Source: Fervidobacterium gondwanense DSM 13020 (GTDB lineage Bacteria > Thermotogota > Thermotogae > Thermotogales > Fervidobacteriaceae). From it: a stretch of 64,000 bases of DNA. The notes below the pieces were generated by a model. It had not been told where the DNA came from and did no database searches. It worked only from the letters and a program-made list of their open reading frames with translations. The stretch covers positions 62,001-126,000 of the forward strand of contig NZ_FRDJ01000005.1 of assembly GCF_900143265.1 (NCBI RefSeq). Reading direction: 5' to 3'. The position numbers and the translations under genes are program-made. This document shows positions 9,131 to 18,700 of the stretch, one piece after another (position 1 is the first letter of the stretch; every line of letters starts with the position of its first letter).

Positions 9131-9406
9131 TTAAAATTCGACGTGGAAATCTTTGTAATCCTGTTCAGGTAGTTCTTTTTCATCGAAATCTGAGATGTAA
9201 CTCCAACCATTTCCTTCCATGATTCTTCTGTAAAGTTCGTTCAGCTGCTCAGCGTTACCGCCTGCTACTATCGTCACGCTACCATCGTCTTCGTTTTTGA
9301 CATACCCTTTCACGCCTATCGCTCTTGCAACGTTTTTGACAAAGTGCCTGAATCCAACTCCTTGGACTATGCCTCTCACATTCCACCTTTTCCAGATTGT
9401 TTCCAT
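9131..9406 (-). CDS. acyP: Acylphosphatase
   Basis: 91 residues, a typical length. It hydrolyses the carboxyl-phosphate bond of acyl phosphates. The signature GIVQGVGFRHFV carries the phosphate-binding arginine (R20), and GYVKNEDDGSV carries the catalytic asparagine (N38). GGAAGGTGG precedes the ATG. It is probably the first gene of a transcript with purA and the Mut7-C gene, read from the promoter at 9462-9489. Confidence 0.95.
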   Translation of the reverse strand: METIWKRWNVRGIVQGVGFRHFVKNVARAIGVKGYVKNEDDGSVTIVAGGNAEQLNELYRRIMEGNGWSYISDFDEKELPEQDYKDFHVEF

Positions 9407-9461
9407 ACAACCACCTTCCGTGGATCGAGTTACATAAATTCACAGAGAAAGTCACGATTTT

Positions 9462-9489
9462 TTTATAGCACAATTTTCCCAAAATTCAA
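9462..9489 (-). promoter_or_regulatory. Candidate promoter for acyP-purA
   Basis: On the minus strand TTGAAT (plus 9484-9489), a 16-bp spacer and TATAAA (plus 9462-9467). It stands back to back with the lysC-operon promoter in the same 330-bp gap. Confidence 0.6.
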
Positions 9490-9491
9490 TC

Positions 9492-9520
9492 TTGCGTTTT
9501 TGGGATTTTTTTAGTATAAT
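9492..9520 (+). promoter_or_regulatory. Promoter of the lysC-metF operon
   Basis: TTGCGT (9492-9497), a 17-bp spacer and a perfect TATAAT (9515-9520). The predicted start near 9527 gives a roughly 24-nt untranslated lead before the leader peptide and about 237 nt before lysC. Confidence 0.75.
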
Positions 9521-9550
9521 TCTAAAAAATTTCAAACGGGGGAATTCTTA

Positions 9551-9673
9551 GTGAAGACTGAGCTTTTCGAAACTGTGAAAAGAGGGTCTTTTCTGAGTGA
9601 TATCACACTAAACAATAATGTATTCATGATGGCTATGATGATGTGGCGTACCGACCGTTGGGTATGCCTCTGA
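9551..9673 (+). CDS. Methionine-rich leader peptide (40 codons)
   Basis: A GTG start 8 nt after GGGGG (9538-9542). Codons 26-31 read Met-Met-Ala-Met-Met-Met (9626-9643), five Met codons in six, followed by Trp and the closing codons, with TGA at 9671-9673. The last codons (9650-9661) overlap the 5' arm of the antiterminator hairpin. The peptide is not expected to work as a protein; its translation would sense charged Met-tRNA. Size and layout match leader peptides of amino-acid operons such as thr and ilv. There is no homology evidence; support comes from position, codon content and the RNA arms. Confidence 0.72.
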   Translation: MKTELFETVKRGSFLSDITLNNNVFMMAMMMWRTDRWVCL

Positions 9674-9728
9674 TGTTTTGGAACGTTAAACCAACGGTCG
9701 GGTGAGAAAATCACCCGACCGTTTTTTT
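9651..9728 (+). promoter_or_regulatory. Transcription attenuator (antiterminator / terminator pair) before lysC
   Basis: Arm A 9651-9661 (CCGACCGTTGG) pairs perfectly over 11 bp with arm B 9691-9701 (CCAACGGTCGG). Arm B', 9695-9705 (CGGTCGGGTGA), pairs perfectly over 11 bp with arm C 9711-9721 (TCACCCGACCG), with loop GAAAA and then seven T (9722-9728). A:B and B':C cannot form together. A ribosome stalled early in the Met codons leaves A free, which favours A:B and read-through. A ribosome reaching the stop at 9671 covers A, and the terminator forms. The mechanism is inferred from trp-type attenuators. Confidence 0.82.
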
Positions 9729-9763
9729 ATATATTTATGCAATACGAAAAGGGGGTTAGAAAA

Positions 9764-11146
9764 TTGGAGAAAAGATTTCTCGTATTAAAATTCGGAGGTT
9801 CAAATTTTAAAGATTTTGAATGCTATTCAGAGGTGAAGAGAAAGATAGGTGAGGTAGAAGAAGTTTTTAAAGATAAGCACCTCGTAATTGTCGTTAGTGC
9901 GGCTTTTGGCACTACGGACAAACTTCTCCACGCACTCTACAATTTTCGTGATCAGAAGGTTGATAGCATTATCGACGAGATTTATGAATTCCATTTACAA
10001 GTTTTGAATAATCGTACTGACGGTTATTTCGAGTCTTTATTCGAACGCATTCGTGAATTGTTAACGGTTGTAAGAATTCTCAACAAAGTGCCTCCTTTCT
10101 TGAAGGATGAATTTCTGAGCCATGGTGAACAGATTAATGCCTACACGCTGTTGAAATTTATTGAAGATGAAGATAGTAGATTTGAGTTAAAAGACGCTGG
10201 CGAATGGATAATTACAGATGGAAAATTCGGAAATTCGACAGTTCTTCTTGAGAAGACAAAAGAAAAAATTCAATCAGAAATAAATAGATGGAATGGTGTT
10301 CATTCAATAGTCCCTGGCTTTTACGGCCGTTCCGTGGAGGGTGATGTTACGTTACTTGGACGAGGCGGGAGCGATTACACCGCTACTACTTTAGGTTACT
10401 CTCTTGATGCCGAAGCTGTGTTCTTGTTCAAAGACGTTAATGGGTTTTTGTCATGTGATCCAAAAGTCGCCGAATCACCATACATTGTTAAGTCTATGAG
10501 CTACGATGAAGCTGACGAGCTGTCGTACTTTGGCGCTAAAGTTTTGCAATACAATTCCATAGAGCCATTAAGAAAAAGCTCGATTCCGCTTTATGTCTGT
10601 AGCTTTGATGGTGTTTTTGATTTGAATAGGTGTACGAGAATTTCGGATGATAAACACGTTACCGAAAGTTGTGTTAAGAGTATTTCCTACACAGACGACG
10701 TTGCAGTCGTTCAATTCAAAGGAAGAAACCTTGGACGTGTGCCAGGAGTCTTGGGGGAAATTTCATCTAAAATAGCACACGGAGGGGTGAATATAAAGTT
10801 TGTCATCACGTCTCAAACATCGATTAACTTAATAGTGTCTAAAAGCGCATTAAGCGATGTCTTAAGAATTGCTGAGACAATTCGATTAGACGATATAGAT
10901 GAAATTTCATACAAGATAGATAAAGCTCTCATAGCACTTGTAGGTCATGGGATGCTCGATAAACATGGCATCGCCGCGAAAGTGTTCAGCGTTCTTGCAG
11001 ACAACGGTATTAATGTAGAGATGATCTCGGCAGGTTCAAACGAGGTTTCGTTTTATCTGATAATAGATCGCAAAGATCTTGAAGTATCTTTGCGTGCGAT
11101 TCACAGAAGTCTTTTTGAAAATCGTGTTTTCTCCAATATTGGTTGA
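9764..11146 (+). CDS. lysC: Aspartate kinase
   Basis: 460 residues; phosphorylates aspartate, the first step towards methionine, threonine and lysine. The N-terminus has KFGGSNF; the mid-domain has GRGGSDYTATTLGYSLDAE and KDVNGFLSCDP. Two ACT-type regulatory domains follow (about residues 305-375 and 385-455; GRNLGRVPGVLGEIS, then VGHGMLDKHGIAAKVF). I start at TTG 9764 behind GGGGG; an upstream in-frame ATG at 9737 lacks a site. First structural gene after the Met attenuator, with homocysteine and methyl-supply genes behind it, so it probably serves methionine synthesis here. Confidence 0.94.
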   Translation: MEKRFLVLKFGGSNFKDFECYSEVKRKIGEVEEVFKDKHLVIVVSAAFGTTDKLLHALYNFRDQKVDSIIDEIYEFHLQVLNNRTDGYFESLFERIRELLTVVRILNKVPPFLKDEFLSHGEQINAYTLLKFIEDEDSRFELKDAGEWIITDGKFGNSTVLLEKTKEKIQSEINRWNGVHSIVPGFYGRSVEGDVTLLGRGGSDYTATTLGYSLDAEAVFLFKDVNGFLSCDPKVAESPYIVKSMSYDEADELSYFGAKVLQYNSIEPLRKSSIPLYVCSFDGVFDLNRCTRISDDKHVTESCVKSISYTDDVAVVQFKGRNLGRVPGVLGEISSKIAHGGVNIKFVITSQTSINLIVSKSALSDVLRIAETIRLDDIDEISYKIDKALIALVGHGMLDKHGIAAKVFSVLADNGINVEMISAGSNEVSFYLIIDRKDLEVSLRAIHRSLFENRVFSNIG

Positions 11147-11176
11147 TAATATAGTTCAAAAAGGGGGAAAAGCTTT

Positions 11177-12568
11177 ATGAACAGAACAATTGAGGAAATA
11201 AACAAAAAGATATTGGAAGGGAACGCTGTTGTCCTAACTGCAGAGGAAGTGGTGAAACTCGCGAAAGAGGAAGGAGTTAAAGAAATTGCAAGAAAGGTTG
11301 ATGTGGTTACGACAGGGACGTTTGCACCGATGTGTTCAAGCGGCGCTTTTATAAATTTCGGTCACACCTTTCCACCCATGCGGATGGAAAAAATAACACT
11401 CGGTGGTGTGGAGGTGTACGGTGGGATAGCGGCAGTTGATGGGTATATTGGTGCAACGCAAGAGTCTGCATACGACAAAACATTCGGCGGTGGACATGTC
11501 ATCGAGTTGTTGATACGAGGGGAAAAGGTGCTCCTTGAAGCTTTTGGAAAGGGAACGGATTGTTATCCTCGGAAGCATTTTAAAGGATACGTCGATAAAC
11601 ATTCGATTAATGACTTTTTCTTGTTCAATCCGAGGAATGCTTATCAGAACTACGCTGCTGCAACAAACGGCTCAGATAAAGTGATTTATACTTACATGGG
11701 GAAACTGCTTCCAAACTATGGTAACATAACATACTCGACTTCCGGGGAACTCAGTCCATTGCTCAAAGACCCGAAGCTCCTGACGATAGGCATCGGTACG
11801 AAAATCTTCCTTGGGGGTGGAGTAGGTTACGTGAGTTGGTACGGAACGCAATTCAGGAATACAATCAAGGAAAATGAGAACGGTATCCCCATCTCACCTG
11901 CTCGAACTCTTGCACTCATAGGCGATGCGAAGAAGATGAGTGCGAAATATATCAAGGGAGCATATTTCAAGAACTACGGTACCACGCTTTTTGTTGGAGT
12001 TGGAATTCCAATCCCAATTCTCAGTGAAGAGATAGCCTACTATGTGAGCCTTTCAGATGAACAGATACACACCGAGATAAAAGACTATTCCGTGCCGGAA
12101 AGACCGACACTCGGTGTTGTTTCATATGCGCAATTGAAATCTGGAGAAGTGGAGCTACTTGGAAAAGAGGTCAAAACATCTTCTCTTTCGAGCTTGAAAG
12201 TTGCAAGAGAGATTGCGGAAGAATTGAAAACGTGGATGCTGAATGGCGAGTTCTTGCTCACAAATCCTGCTTATAATTTGCATGAAGAAAGAAGCTTGAA
12301 GAATCTTTACAATGCAAAAGAACTTGACTTAGAGATGGAAGAGAATTATCTTGAGCTCAGAGCAACTTTGGAAAGAGATAAATCTTGTGTGCACTGCGGC
12401 GCTTGTGTCTCTGTATGTCAGTATTCCGCTTTTCAATTTTCTAATGGAAATGTGTTTCTTGCTAAAGATAAATGCACGGAATGTTTAGTTTGTGCAGACG
12501 TGTGCCCTGTTGGATTAAGACTTCCGTATGACAAGGCTGGAAAAGAGACCTTTGATATGCCATATTAG
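11177..12568 (+). CDS. hcyB: Homocysteine biosynthesis protein (COG1900/DUF39) fused to a ferredoxin domain
   Basis: 463 residues. Residues 1-365 are DUF39/COG1900, with the conserved Cys in APMCSSGAFINFGH and the glycine-rich IGIGTKIFLGGGVGYVSW. Residues about 395-450 hold a two-cluster ferredoxin motif, CVHCGACVSVC then CTECLVCADVCP. In methanogens this family, with COG2122 proteins, converts aspartate semialdehyde and a sulfur donor to homocysteine; that role is transferred by homology. Placed between lysC and a COG2122 gene, it fits a direct sulfide route to homocysteine. GGGGGAAAAGCTTT precedes the ATG. Confidence 0.88.
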   Translation: MNRTIEEINKKILEGNAVVLTAEEVVKLAKEEGVKEIARKVDVVTTGTFAPMCSSGAFINFGHTFPPMRMEKITLGGVEVYGGIAAVDGYIGATQESAYDKTFGGGHVIELLIRGEKVLLEAFGKGTDCYPRKHFKGYVDKHSINDFFLFNPRNAYQNYAAATNGSDKVIYTYMGKLLPNYGNITYSTSGELSPLLKDPKLLTIGIGTKIFLGGGVGYVSWYGTQFRNTIKENENGIPISPARTLALIGDAKKMSAKYIKGAYFKNYGTTLFVGVGIPIPILSEEIAYYVSLSDEQIHTEIKDYSVPERPTLGVVSYAQLKSGEVELLGKEVKTSSLSSLKVAREIAEELKTWMLNGEFLLTNPAYNLHEERSLKNLYNAKELDLEMEENYLELRATLERDKSCVHCGACVSVCQYSAFQFSNGNVFLAKDKCTECLVCADVCPVGLRLPYDKAGKETFDMPY

Positions 12569-12614
12569 CTGAACTACGTATTGCTGAATTGATTGGTTGC
12601 GGGTGGTGAGACTT

Positions 12615-13370
12615 TTGGAAAGTGGTAAAAAAATCCCAGTTACGAAGAGATTCTACAGAGATTTTTATTCAGATAGGTTAGAAATGTTCTATGTTAAATA
12701 CAAATTCACCGACTTATGTATCAGGGTTGATAAATTTGAGAAGAGTATGCTTGGAACAGTATACGATTTGGTGAAGACAAATTATGAAGCCTTGGAATCG
12801 TATATAAATATTCACAAAGAATTTTATGCTTCCTTGGTACCTGTTGAATGTTTGGAAAGAGTGCCAGATATTGTGTTAATGATGGATAATGCTTCGAAAT
12901 TAGCCGATGTTGGTCCCATGGCAAGTGTTGCCGGTGCGTTTGCGGATATAGTTGGGAATCACTTGGTCGAAAATTATAGATGTGAGGAGGTTGTGGTAGA
13001 GAACGGCGGAGATATATACATCAGGTCTAAAAAACCTGTCAAAATCGGGATATTTGCGAATTTCAATAGCGAATTTAACAAACTTTTGATAGTTTTGCCA
13101 TCTGGAAGTTGGGGTGTGTGCACTTCTTCGGGAAAGATTGGACATTCCAGAAGTTTCGGCAGTACCGATGCGACGTGCGTTATCGCAAAGACTTCGGTAA
13201 TCGCAGATGCATTTGCAACAAGATATGGGAACATCGTGCACAGTTCACTCGATTTTGAAAAATTGGAGATGATGGTAAAAGAGGATATTGAAAAGGAGAA
13301 TATTTTAGGAGCGATTTCAATAGTTAACTCAAAATTGTTTGCTATTGGGAATATACAATTTTCCGTATAA
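12615..13370 (+). CDS. UPF0280/COG2122 protein, homocysteine biosynthesis partner
   Basis: About 251 residues, ApbE-like. Family signatures: ADVGPMASVAGAFAD, VVENGGDIYIRS, WGVCTSSGKIGHS with RSFGSTDA, and VIADAFATRYGN. COG2122 proteins were linked with COG1900 to homocysteine synthesis in anaerobes; the catalytic step is not established. Start is uncertain: TTG 12615 has GGTGGTGA upstream, but TTG 12597, GTG 12603 and GTG 12606 are also in frame. It lies 46 nt behind hcyB and 34 nt before metF in the same apparent operon. Confidence 0.85.
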   Translation: MESGKKIPVTKRFYRDFYSDRLEMFYVKYKFTDLCIRVDKFEKSMLGTVYDLVKTNYEALESYINIHKEFYASLVPVECLERVPDIVLMMDNASKLADVGPMASVAGAFADIVGNHLVENYRCEEVVVENGGDIYIRSKKPVKIGIFANFNSEFNKLLIVLPSGSWGVCTSSGKIGHSRSFGSTDATCVIAKTSVIADAFATRYGNIVHSSLDFEKLEMMVKEDIEKENILGAISIVNSKLFAIGNIQFSV

Positions 13371-13404
13371 ATTATGAAATATTTGAGCATGAGGAGGTAT
13401 TTTT

Positions 13405-14340
13405 GTGAAGATTCCAGAAAAACTCAAAGAAGGCAAAGTAATATCTATTGAAATAGTTCCACCAAAAAGAGGAGAAGATGTTGAGAATATATACAGAGCA
13501 CTCGATAAACTGATGAAATATAACATTTCATTTGTAAATATTACTCGCCATCCTGTTGAGATAGAGTATATAGAGCACGACAATCAAATAATCAAAGTGC
13601 CGAAAGTGAAGAGACCAGGAACGATAGGTCTTACAGCAGCGATTATGAAACGATACGACGTGGACGTGGTCCCACACATAGTCTGCATAGGTATGAACAA
13701 ATACGAAATAGAGGACCTGTTGATTGACCTTTCGATAATGGGTGTGGATAATGTATTTGTAATCAGAGGCGATGTTGACGAGCGATTTATAAATACGAAA
13801 TCTGATTATAAATATGCCTACCAACTTGTTAGTCAGATTAACGAAATGAATAGCGGAAGGTACCTATATACGCAGGCGAAACCTACAGACTTTTGCATTG
13901 GAGTTGCAGGATATCCTGAAAAACACTATGAAGCTCCAAACTTTGAAACCGATTTGAGGTTTTTGAAGCAGAAAGTGGGAAATGGGGCAGATTTTGTAAT
14001 AACTCAGATGGTCTTCAGTGCGGAAGTTTACAAAAGTTTTGTAGAACGTTGCAGGAGTGAAGGTATAAATGTTCCAATCATACCCGGTGTTAAACCATTG
14101 GTCAACAAGAAATCTCTATACATGGTACCTAAGAGATTTTTCGTCAGTATTCCGCAAAGCTTTGTCGAGGCTTTAGAAAACGCAAGAAGTAAAGAGGAAG
14201 AATATAACGTAGGAATCAAATTTTCTTTGAAGTTAATTGAAGCTTTGTTTGAAAGTGGGGCTCCGGGAGTTCACTTGTTTACAATGGGGCGTGGAGATGA
14301 AATATGCGAGATAATGAAAGAAATTGAGAATGTGTTGTAG
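13405..14340 (+). CDS. metF: Methylenetetrahydrofolate reductase
   Basis: 311 residues, a TIM-barrel MetF. It reduces 5,10-methylene-THF to 5-methyl-THF, the methyl donor for methionine. Motifs: SIEIVPPKRG at the start, VPHIVCIGMN, NVFVIRGD, FCIGVAGYPEKH, and GADFVITQMVF near residue 195. The GTG start has GAGGAGG 7 nt upstream. It is the last gene of the lysC operon by layout, because a promoter for the next gene follows. Length is usual for bacterial MetF. Confidence 0.94.
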   Translation: MKIPEKLKEGKVISIEIVPPKRGEDVENIYRALDKLMKYNISFVNITRHPVEIEYIEHDNQIIKVPKVKRPGTIGLTAAIMKRYDVDVVPHIVCIGMNKYEIEDLLIDLSIMGVDNVFVIRGDVDERFINTKSDYKYAYQLVSQINEMNSGRYLYTQAKPTDFCIGVAGYPEKHYEAPNFETDLRFLKQKVGNGADFVITQMVFSAEVYKSFVERCRSEGINVPIIPGVKPLVNKKSLYMVPKRFFVSIPQSFVEALENARSKEEEYNVGIKFSLKLIEALFESGAPGVHLFTMGRGDEICEIMKEIENVL

Positions 14341-14389
14341 CGAGTGGAAAAAATAACAATTTTCATTGAGTTTTTTTGGCATATGAATT

Positions 14390-14418
14390 TTGAGATTCTT
14401 TTGTCTACGAATTAAAAT
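14390..14418 (+). promoter_or_regulatory. Candidate promoter for the cysteine desulfidase gene
   Basis: TTGAGA (14390-14395), a 17-bp spacer and TAAAAT (14413-14418), 55 bp before the ATG. It suggests the desulfidase gene can be expressed separately from the methionine operon. Confidence 0.6.
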
Positions 14419-14473
14419 ATATCCATCAGATGCATTTTTAGCTTCTTATTTTTGAAAATCAGGGGGAGTCGCG

Positions 14474-15688
14474 ATGAGAAATGATCTTCGGGAAATAGTA
14501 CGAACAATACTCTTCGACAACGTAAAGCTGTCATATGGATGCACTGAACCTGTTGCTGTTGGGCTTTCGGTTGCTGTTGGTAAGAAGTACCTTAAAGGAG
14601 ATGTTCAGAAGATAGAGGTTTTAATGGATAGAAACACATACAAAAATGGTTTGGAAGTGGGAATCCCTGGAACACATCTTCACGGTTTTGAATTAGCAGT
14701 TGCGTTGGCTTACATTGTGGGAAAGGCAGAGCTCGGTTTGGAAGTTTTCAAATATGTGGATTCTGATGCTGTTATGAAAGCTTACGAATTGAAAGATAAG
14801 ATTGTAGTCAAATACACAAACGATATGTACTTGCACATAAGAACACGGCTTTTGGGAGAAAACGATGTACTTGTGGAGATTACAGACTCACACGATAACG
14901 TAAGCAGGATAGTTGTGGATGGCAAAGAAGTGATTAACAACCAATCGAGTGCGAATTTTAAGAAAGACATTATTAAATCAATAAATCTTTCAGATATATT
15001 CGAATATGTTGAGGCTCCAGACAACGATGTTATTAAAATGGTTTCAGATGCTATACAATACAATCAGAATATTTCAAAGATAGGTTTAGAAGAAGAAATT
15101 ACGTTTGGAAAGGTGCTCGAAGGAATGCCAAGATACGTCGCGTCTGGTGTTGATATGCGGATGAACGGTGCACTTCTTCCTGTGATGACCGTCGCAGGAA
15201 GCGGAAATCAGGGGATTTCTTGTACAGTTCCAGTTGCTCTTTATGCTGATGAACTCGGAGTTTTGAGTGATATTAAATTAAGGGCTGTACTACTGAGCAT
15301 GTTGGTAACAATTTATATAAAGGCTTACACCGGGGCTCTGACGCCGATTTGCGGAGCAGGTTCTATAGCCTCAGCAGGTGCATCGGCGGGGATTACGTAT
15401 CTTCAAAATGGCTCACACGAACAAATAAAGAACGCAATCAACAATGTCCTCGCAACGTTATTTGGAATGACTTGTGATGGAGCAAAAAGAAGCTGCGCTT
15501 TGAAAGCGAGCATCGGCACTCAGATGGCACTCAACGCAGCAAAACTATCCATGAACGATATGAACGTTCCGTGTGGAAATGGATTTGCTGCAAAGGATGT
15601 TGAAGAAACGATTAGAAGAATTGAAATTCTCACGAATTCTCTCAGAAATTTTGATGAAAATGTCATTGACTTTATTGGTCACTGTTAA
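14474..15688 (+). CDS. L-cysteine desulfidase (UPF0597/CyuA-CdsB family)
   Basis: 404 residues, homologous to the iron-sulfur serine dehydratase alpha chain. The family breaks L-cysteine into sulfide, ammonia and pyruvate using a 4Fe-4S cluster. YGCTEPVAVG near residue 18 and the later CGAGSIASAGASAG and GMTCDGAKRSCALK carry the candidate cluster cysteines. SGNQGISCTVPV lies at the centre. GGGGGAGTCGCG precedes the ATG. Beside a sulfide-using homocysteine pathway it could supply sulfide, but L-serine dehydration cannot be excluded from sequence alone. Confidence 0.85.
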   Translation: MRNDLREIVRTILFDNVKLSYGCTEPVAVGLSVAVGKKYLKGDVQKIEVLMDRNTYKNGLEVGIPGTHLHGFELAVALAYIVGKAELGLEVFKYVDSDAVMKAYELKDKIVVKYTNDMYLHIRTRLLGENDVLVEITDSHDNVSRIVVDGKEVINNQSSANFKKDIIKSINLSDIFEYVEAPDNDVIKMVSDAIQYNQNISKIGLEEEITFGKVLEGMPRYVASGVDMRMNGALLPVMTVAGSGNQGISCTVPVALYADELGVLSDIKLRAVLLSMLVTIYIKAYTGALTPICGAGSIASAGASAGITYLQNGSHEQIKNAINNVLATLFGMTCDGAKRSCALKASIGTQMALNAAKLSMNDMNVPCGNGFAAKDVEETIRRIEILTNSLRNFDENVIDFIGHC

Positions 15689-15701
15689 GTTATTGAGACT
15701 T

Positions 15702-18700
15702 CTAATTCCCAGAATTTCCGAAATTTTCGTCATAAAGTTTCTGTACGAATTCTATGTAGTTAGATAACTTTTCGATATTTGAAACATAATCAAAATCCGT
15801 TCTCTTTTCTTTCGCAGCTGATTCAATATCATAAGCCAGTTCACCGATTTCCGAGAAACCAAGAGAACGTGCAGCTCCTTTTATGCTGTGTGCTTCTATT
15901 CGTATAGTTTCAAAATCTCCAATTGAAAGTGCTTTTAAAGCCTTTTCTATGCCATTTTTAGAAGAAGAAATGAATGTCTCGAGGAGCTCTTTCTCAAATT
16001 CTTGCGTGAAACCATATTCACTCTCCGCACCTCTTATTTCATCTTTCAATTTATCAACAAAAGGTTCTCGTGTTTGTTCTTTAGCGCCTTGTTTTTTTCC
16101 TGTTTCTTGCAGTTCTTTACCTTCTAATGATGGTTTTGCCTGTCTTTCATCTTCTAATGGTTTTGCGAGGTGTGAACAGAATCTTTCGAGCACTCGCTCT
16201 ATCTCCTCAGTCTTTATTGGCTTCACTACGTAGTCGTTCATTCCCGCAGAGAGAACCTCGTCTCGTATTGTTTTCAGAGCATGGGCTGTCAGAGCAACAA
16301 TTGGGACTTCCAAATTGAACTGCCTGATCTTCTTAGTTGCCTCAATCCCGTCCATTTCAGGCATCAGGATATCCATGAATATTATGTCGTATGATTTTTT
16401 CATCGCCATTTCAACAGCTTCTTTTCCATTTAACGCAAAATCTGGCTCAATGCCGTACTTTTTAAATAGTTCTGTCACCAACAGCCTGTTAATCTCATAA
16501 TCTTCAGCAACGAGTACATTAATGTTGTATTTTACTTTCTCCTTTCTTGCCACTCTCTCAGTTTTTTCCTTCCTAATACACTTTTGCAGTGTTAAATCAA
16601 AATAAAATGTGCTGCCTTTTCCTTCTTCGCTCTCTACATGTATCGTCGAACCCATGAGTTCTATCAATTGCTTGCTTATAGACAACCCGAGGCCCGTACC
16701 ACCGTAACGACGTGTTATCGATACATCTGATTGTTCAAATGGTTCAAAGATCTTCTCAAGCCTTTCTTTTGGTATTCCAATGCCGGTATCTTTCACTAAA
16801 AACCTAATAGTTGCCTTTTCGGCGTTTTCTTCGAGTTTTTCAACCCTGATAGAAACACTACCACCTGCTTGCGTGAATTTAATGGCGTTGTTTATAAGAT
16901 TAAATAGCACTTGCTGAAGCCTGACGCTGTCTAATACAAGGCAGTCTGGGATATTCTCGTCAATAAATACATTGTATCTTAGGTTCTTTTCTTTTGCTTT
17001 TGCCTCGTAGAGCGTTAAAGAACTTTGAAGTTCCATCTTCAAATTTGATTCAATATACTCGAGTTGTAGTCTTCCGCTCTCGATCTTTGCTAAGTCTAAT
17101 ATGTCGTTGATTACGCCTAAAAGTACCTCTGTGGATTTCAGGATAGTTGTGACGTACTTTCTTTGCTTTTCATCAAGGTTTGTTTCGGCAAGTAAATTGG
17201 TAAACCCAACAATTCCATTTAGCGGTGTACGTATCTCGTGACTCATGTTTGCCAGGAAAGTGGTTTTGGCTCTACTTGCTTCTTCTGCTTGACGTTTTGC
17301 ATCTATCAACTCTTGTTCATATTTTTTCTTGGCTTCAGTGCTTGCTATCAGGGTTGATAGCAACTTAAATATGTTTCTTTCAATGGCATTCCAATCTTTT
17401 TTCTCTTTTGATACCGCACTTATGAAACCTATGACTTCATTTTCAAGTTTAATGGGGGTTATAAGTGCCGAAGCATTGTCGCCAAGAAGCCTTAAAGTGA
17501 GTTCATGCTTAGTGTTTTCTTTAGTAATTACATACTGCTCACCAGACAATAACTTACTGGTTCTTTCGCTTTCTGCCTCTGTGAGATTAAACTGAAAATT
17601 CGGACTTTCACTCTGAGAAGCTGAGTAAAACCATGAAGCGACAGAGAAAAAGCTTCCCTTTAGTTTATCAAAACTATAAACTCTAACTCGTGAAACACCA
17701 AGCTGCTTTGATAGATTTTTAATTGCTTTTGCAAGTTCTTCGTCCAATCTTTCGGCGGGGACGTTTATGAGGTTTAAAGCGAGATTCAAGATGATGCCTT
17801 GATATCTTGCCATCATCTTAATTGCTTCTTGGATGCTCTTTTGCCTTGTAACATCTTTTTGAATCGACAGTATCCCCTTCTTATTGTCCGGAAGGGGTAT
17901 TGCTGTTTCATATAGCTCTATAAATCTTGGCTCACCATGCTTCCCAATGCTCCTGACGAAGTGCACTAATTGTTTACCTGATAATATTTCCTCTATATTT
18001 TTCTTAACTTTATCGCGATCTTCAACAGGTGCCAACATTGTTATACTTTTATTTATCAGTTCCTCTTTCGTGCGGCCGTGAATTCTGCAGAATTCTGGAT
18101 TTACGTCTAAAATGTTGCCTTTTTCATCTTCAATTAATATGCCAACTGGCGCGAAATCAAAGAGCGTTCTGTATGTTCTATTTTCGAGCATTCTCAATTC
18201 TTCAGCCTTTCTTAAATCTGTTATTTCATGGAAGAACACAACTTTACCTATATCCTTACCTGCCCTGCTTTTTAATTCAGAAACCCATAGTTCAAAATAT
18301 CTACCAAACTTTTCTATGACTCCGTGCCCTGTTTTAATAGCATCTAAACAGTCCTTCGAGAGCAATTTTTCAACAGGTTTGAAAAGAAAATCCTTGGTTT
18401 TATAAATCTGGCTGAAAGTATCTTCAAAATTTCTATTGATACTTATCACATATCCATCTTTGTCTATGACGAGAATCAAATCTTTTGAGGCATTGTATAC
18501 TACATCTTTGATCTGACTTTCGATGTCCAGTCCGTGCAATCTTTGTGCCTCGTAGAGTATAATAATTATGCTTACCATTAAACCGAAAGGAGTAAGATCA
18601 ATGTCTAAGTCAAATACGATATAGGCAAGACTTGCGAAGATCGGAATCAAAACTGCCGCCAAAAGGTGTATGAATGTTGTTTTTCTAAAAATACTCGCAT

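Noticed and set aside
9551-9728. SAM riboswitch or T-box before lysC
   Set aside because: The leader is about 200 nt, lacks the multi-helix SAM core and the T-box TGGNACCGCG-type element, and is better explained by the Met-rich frame with two exclusive stems.
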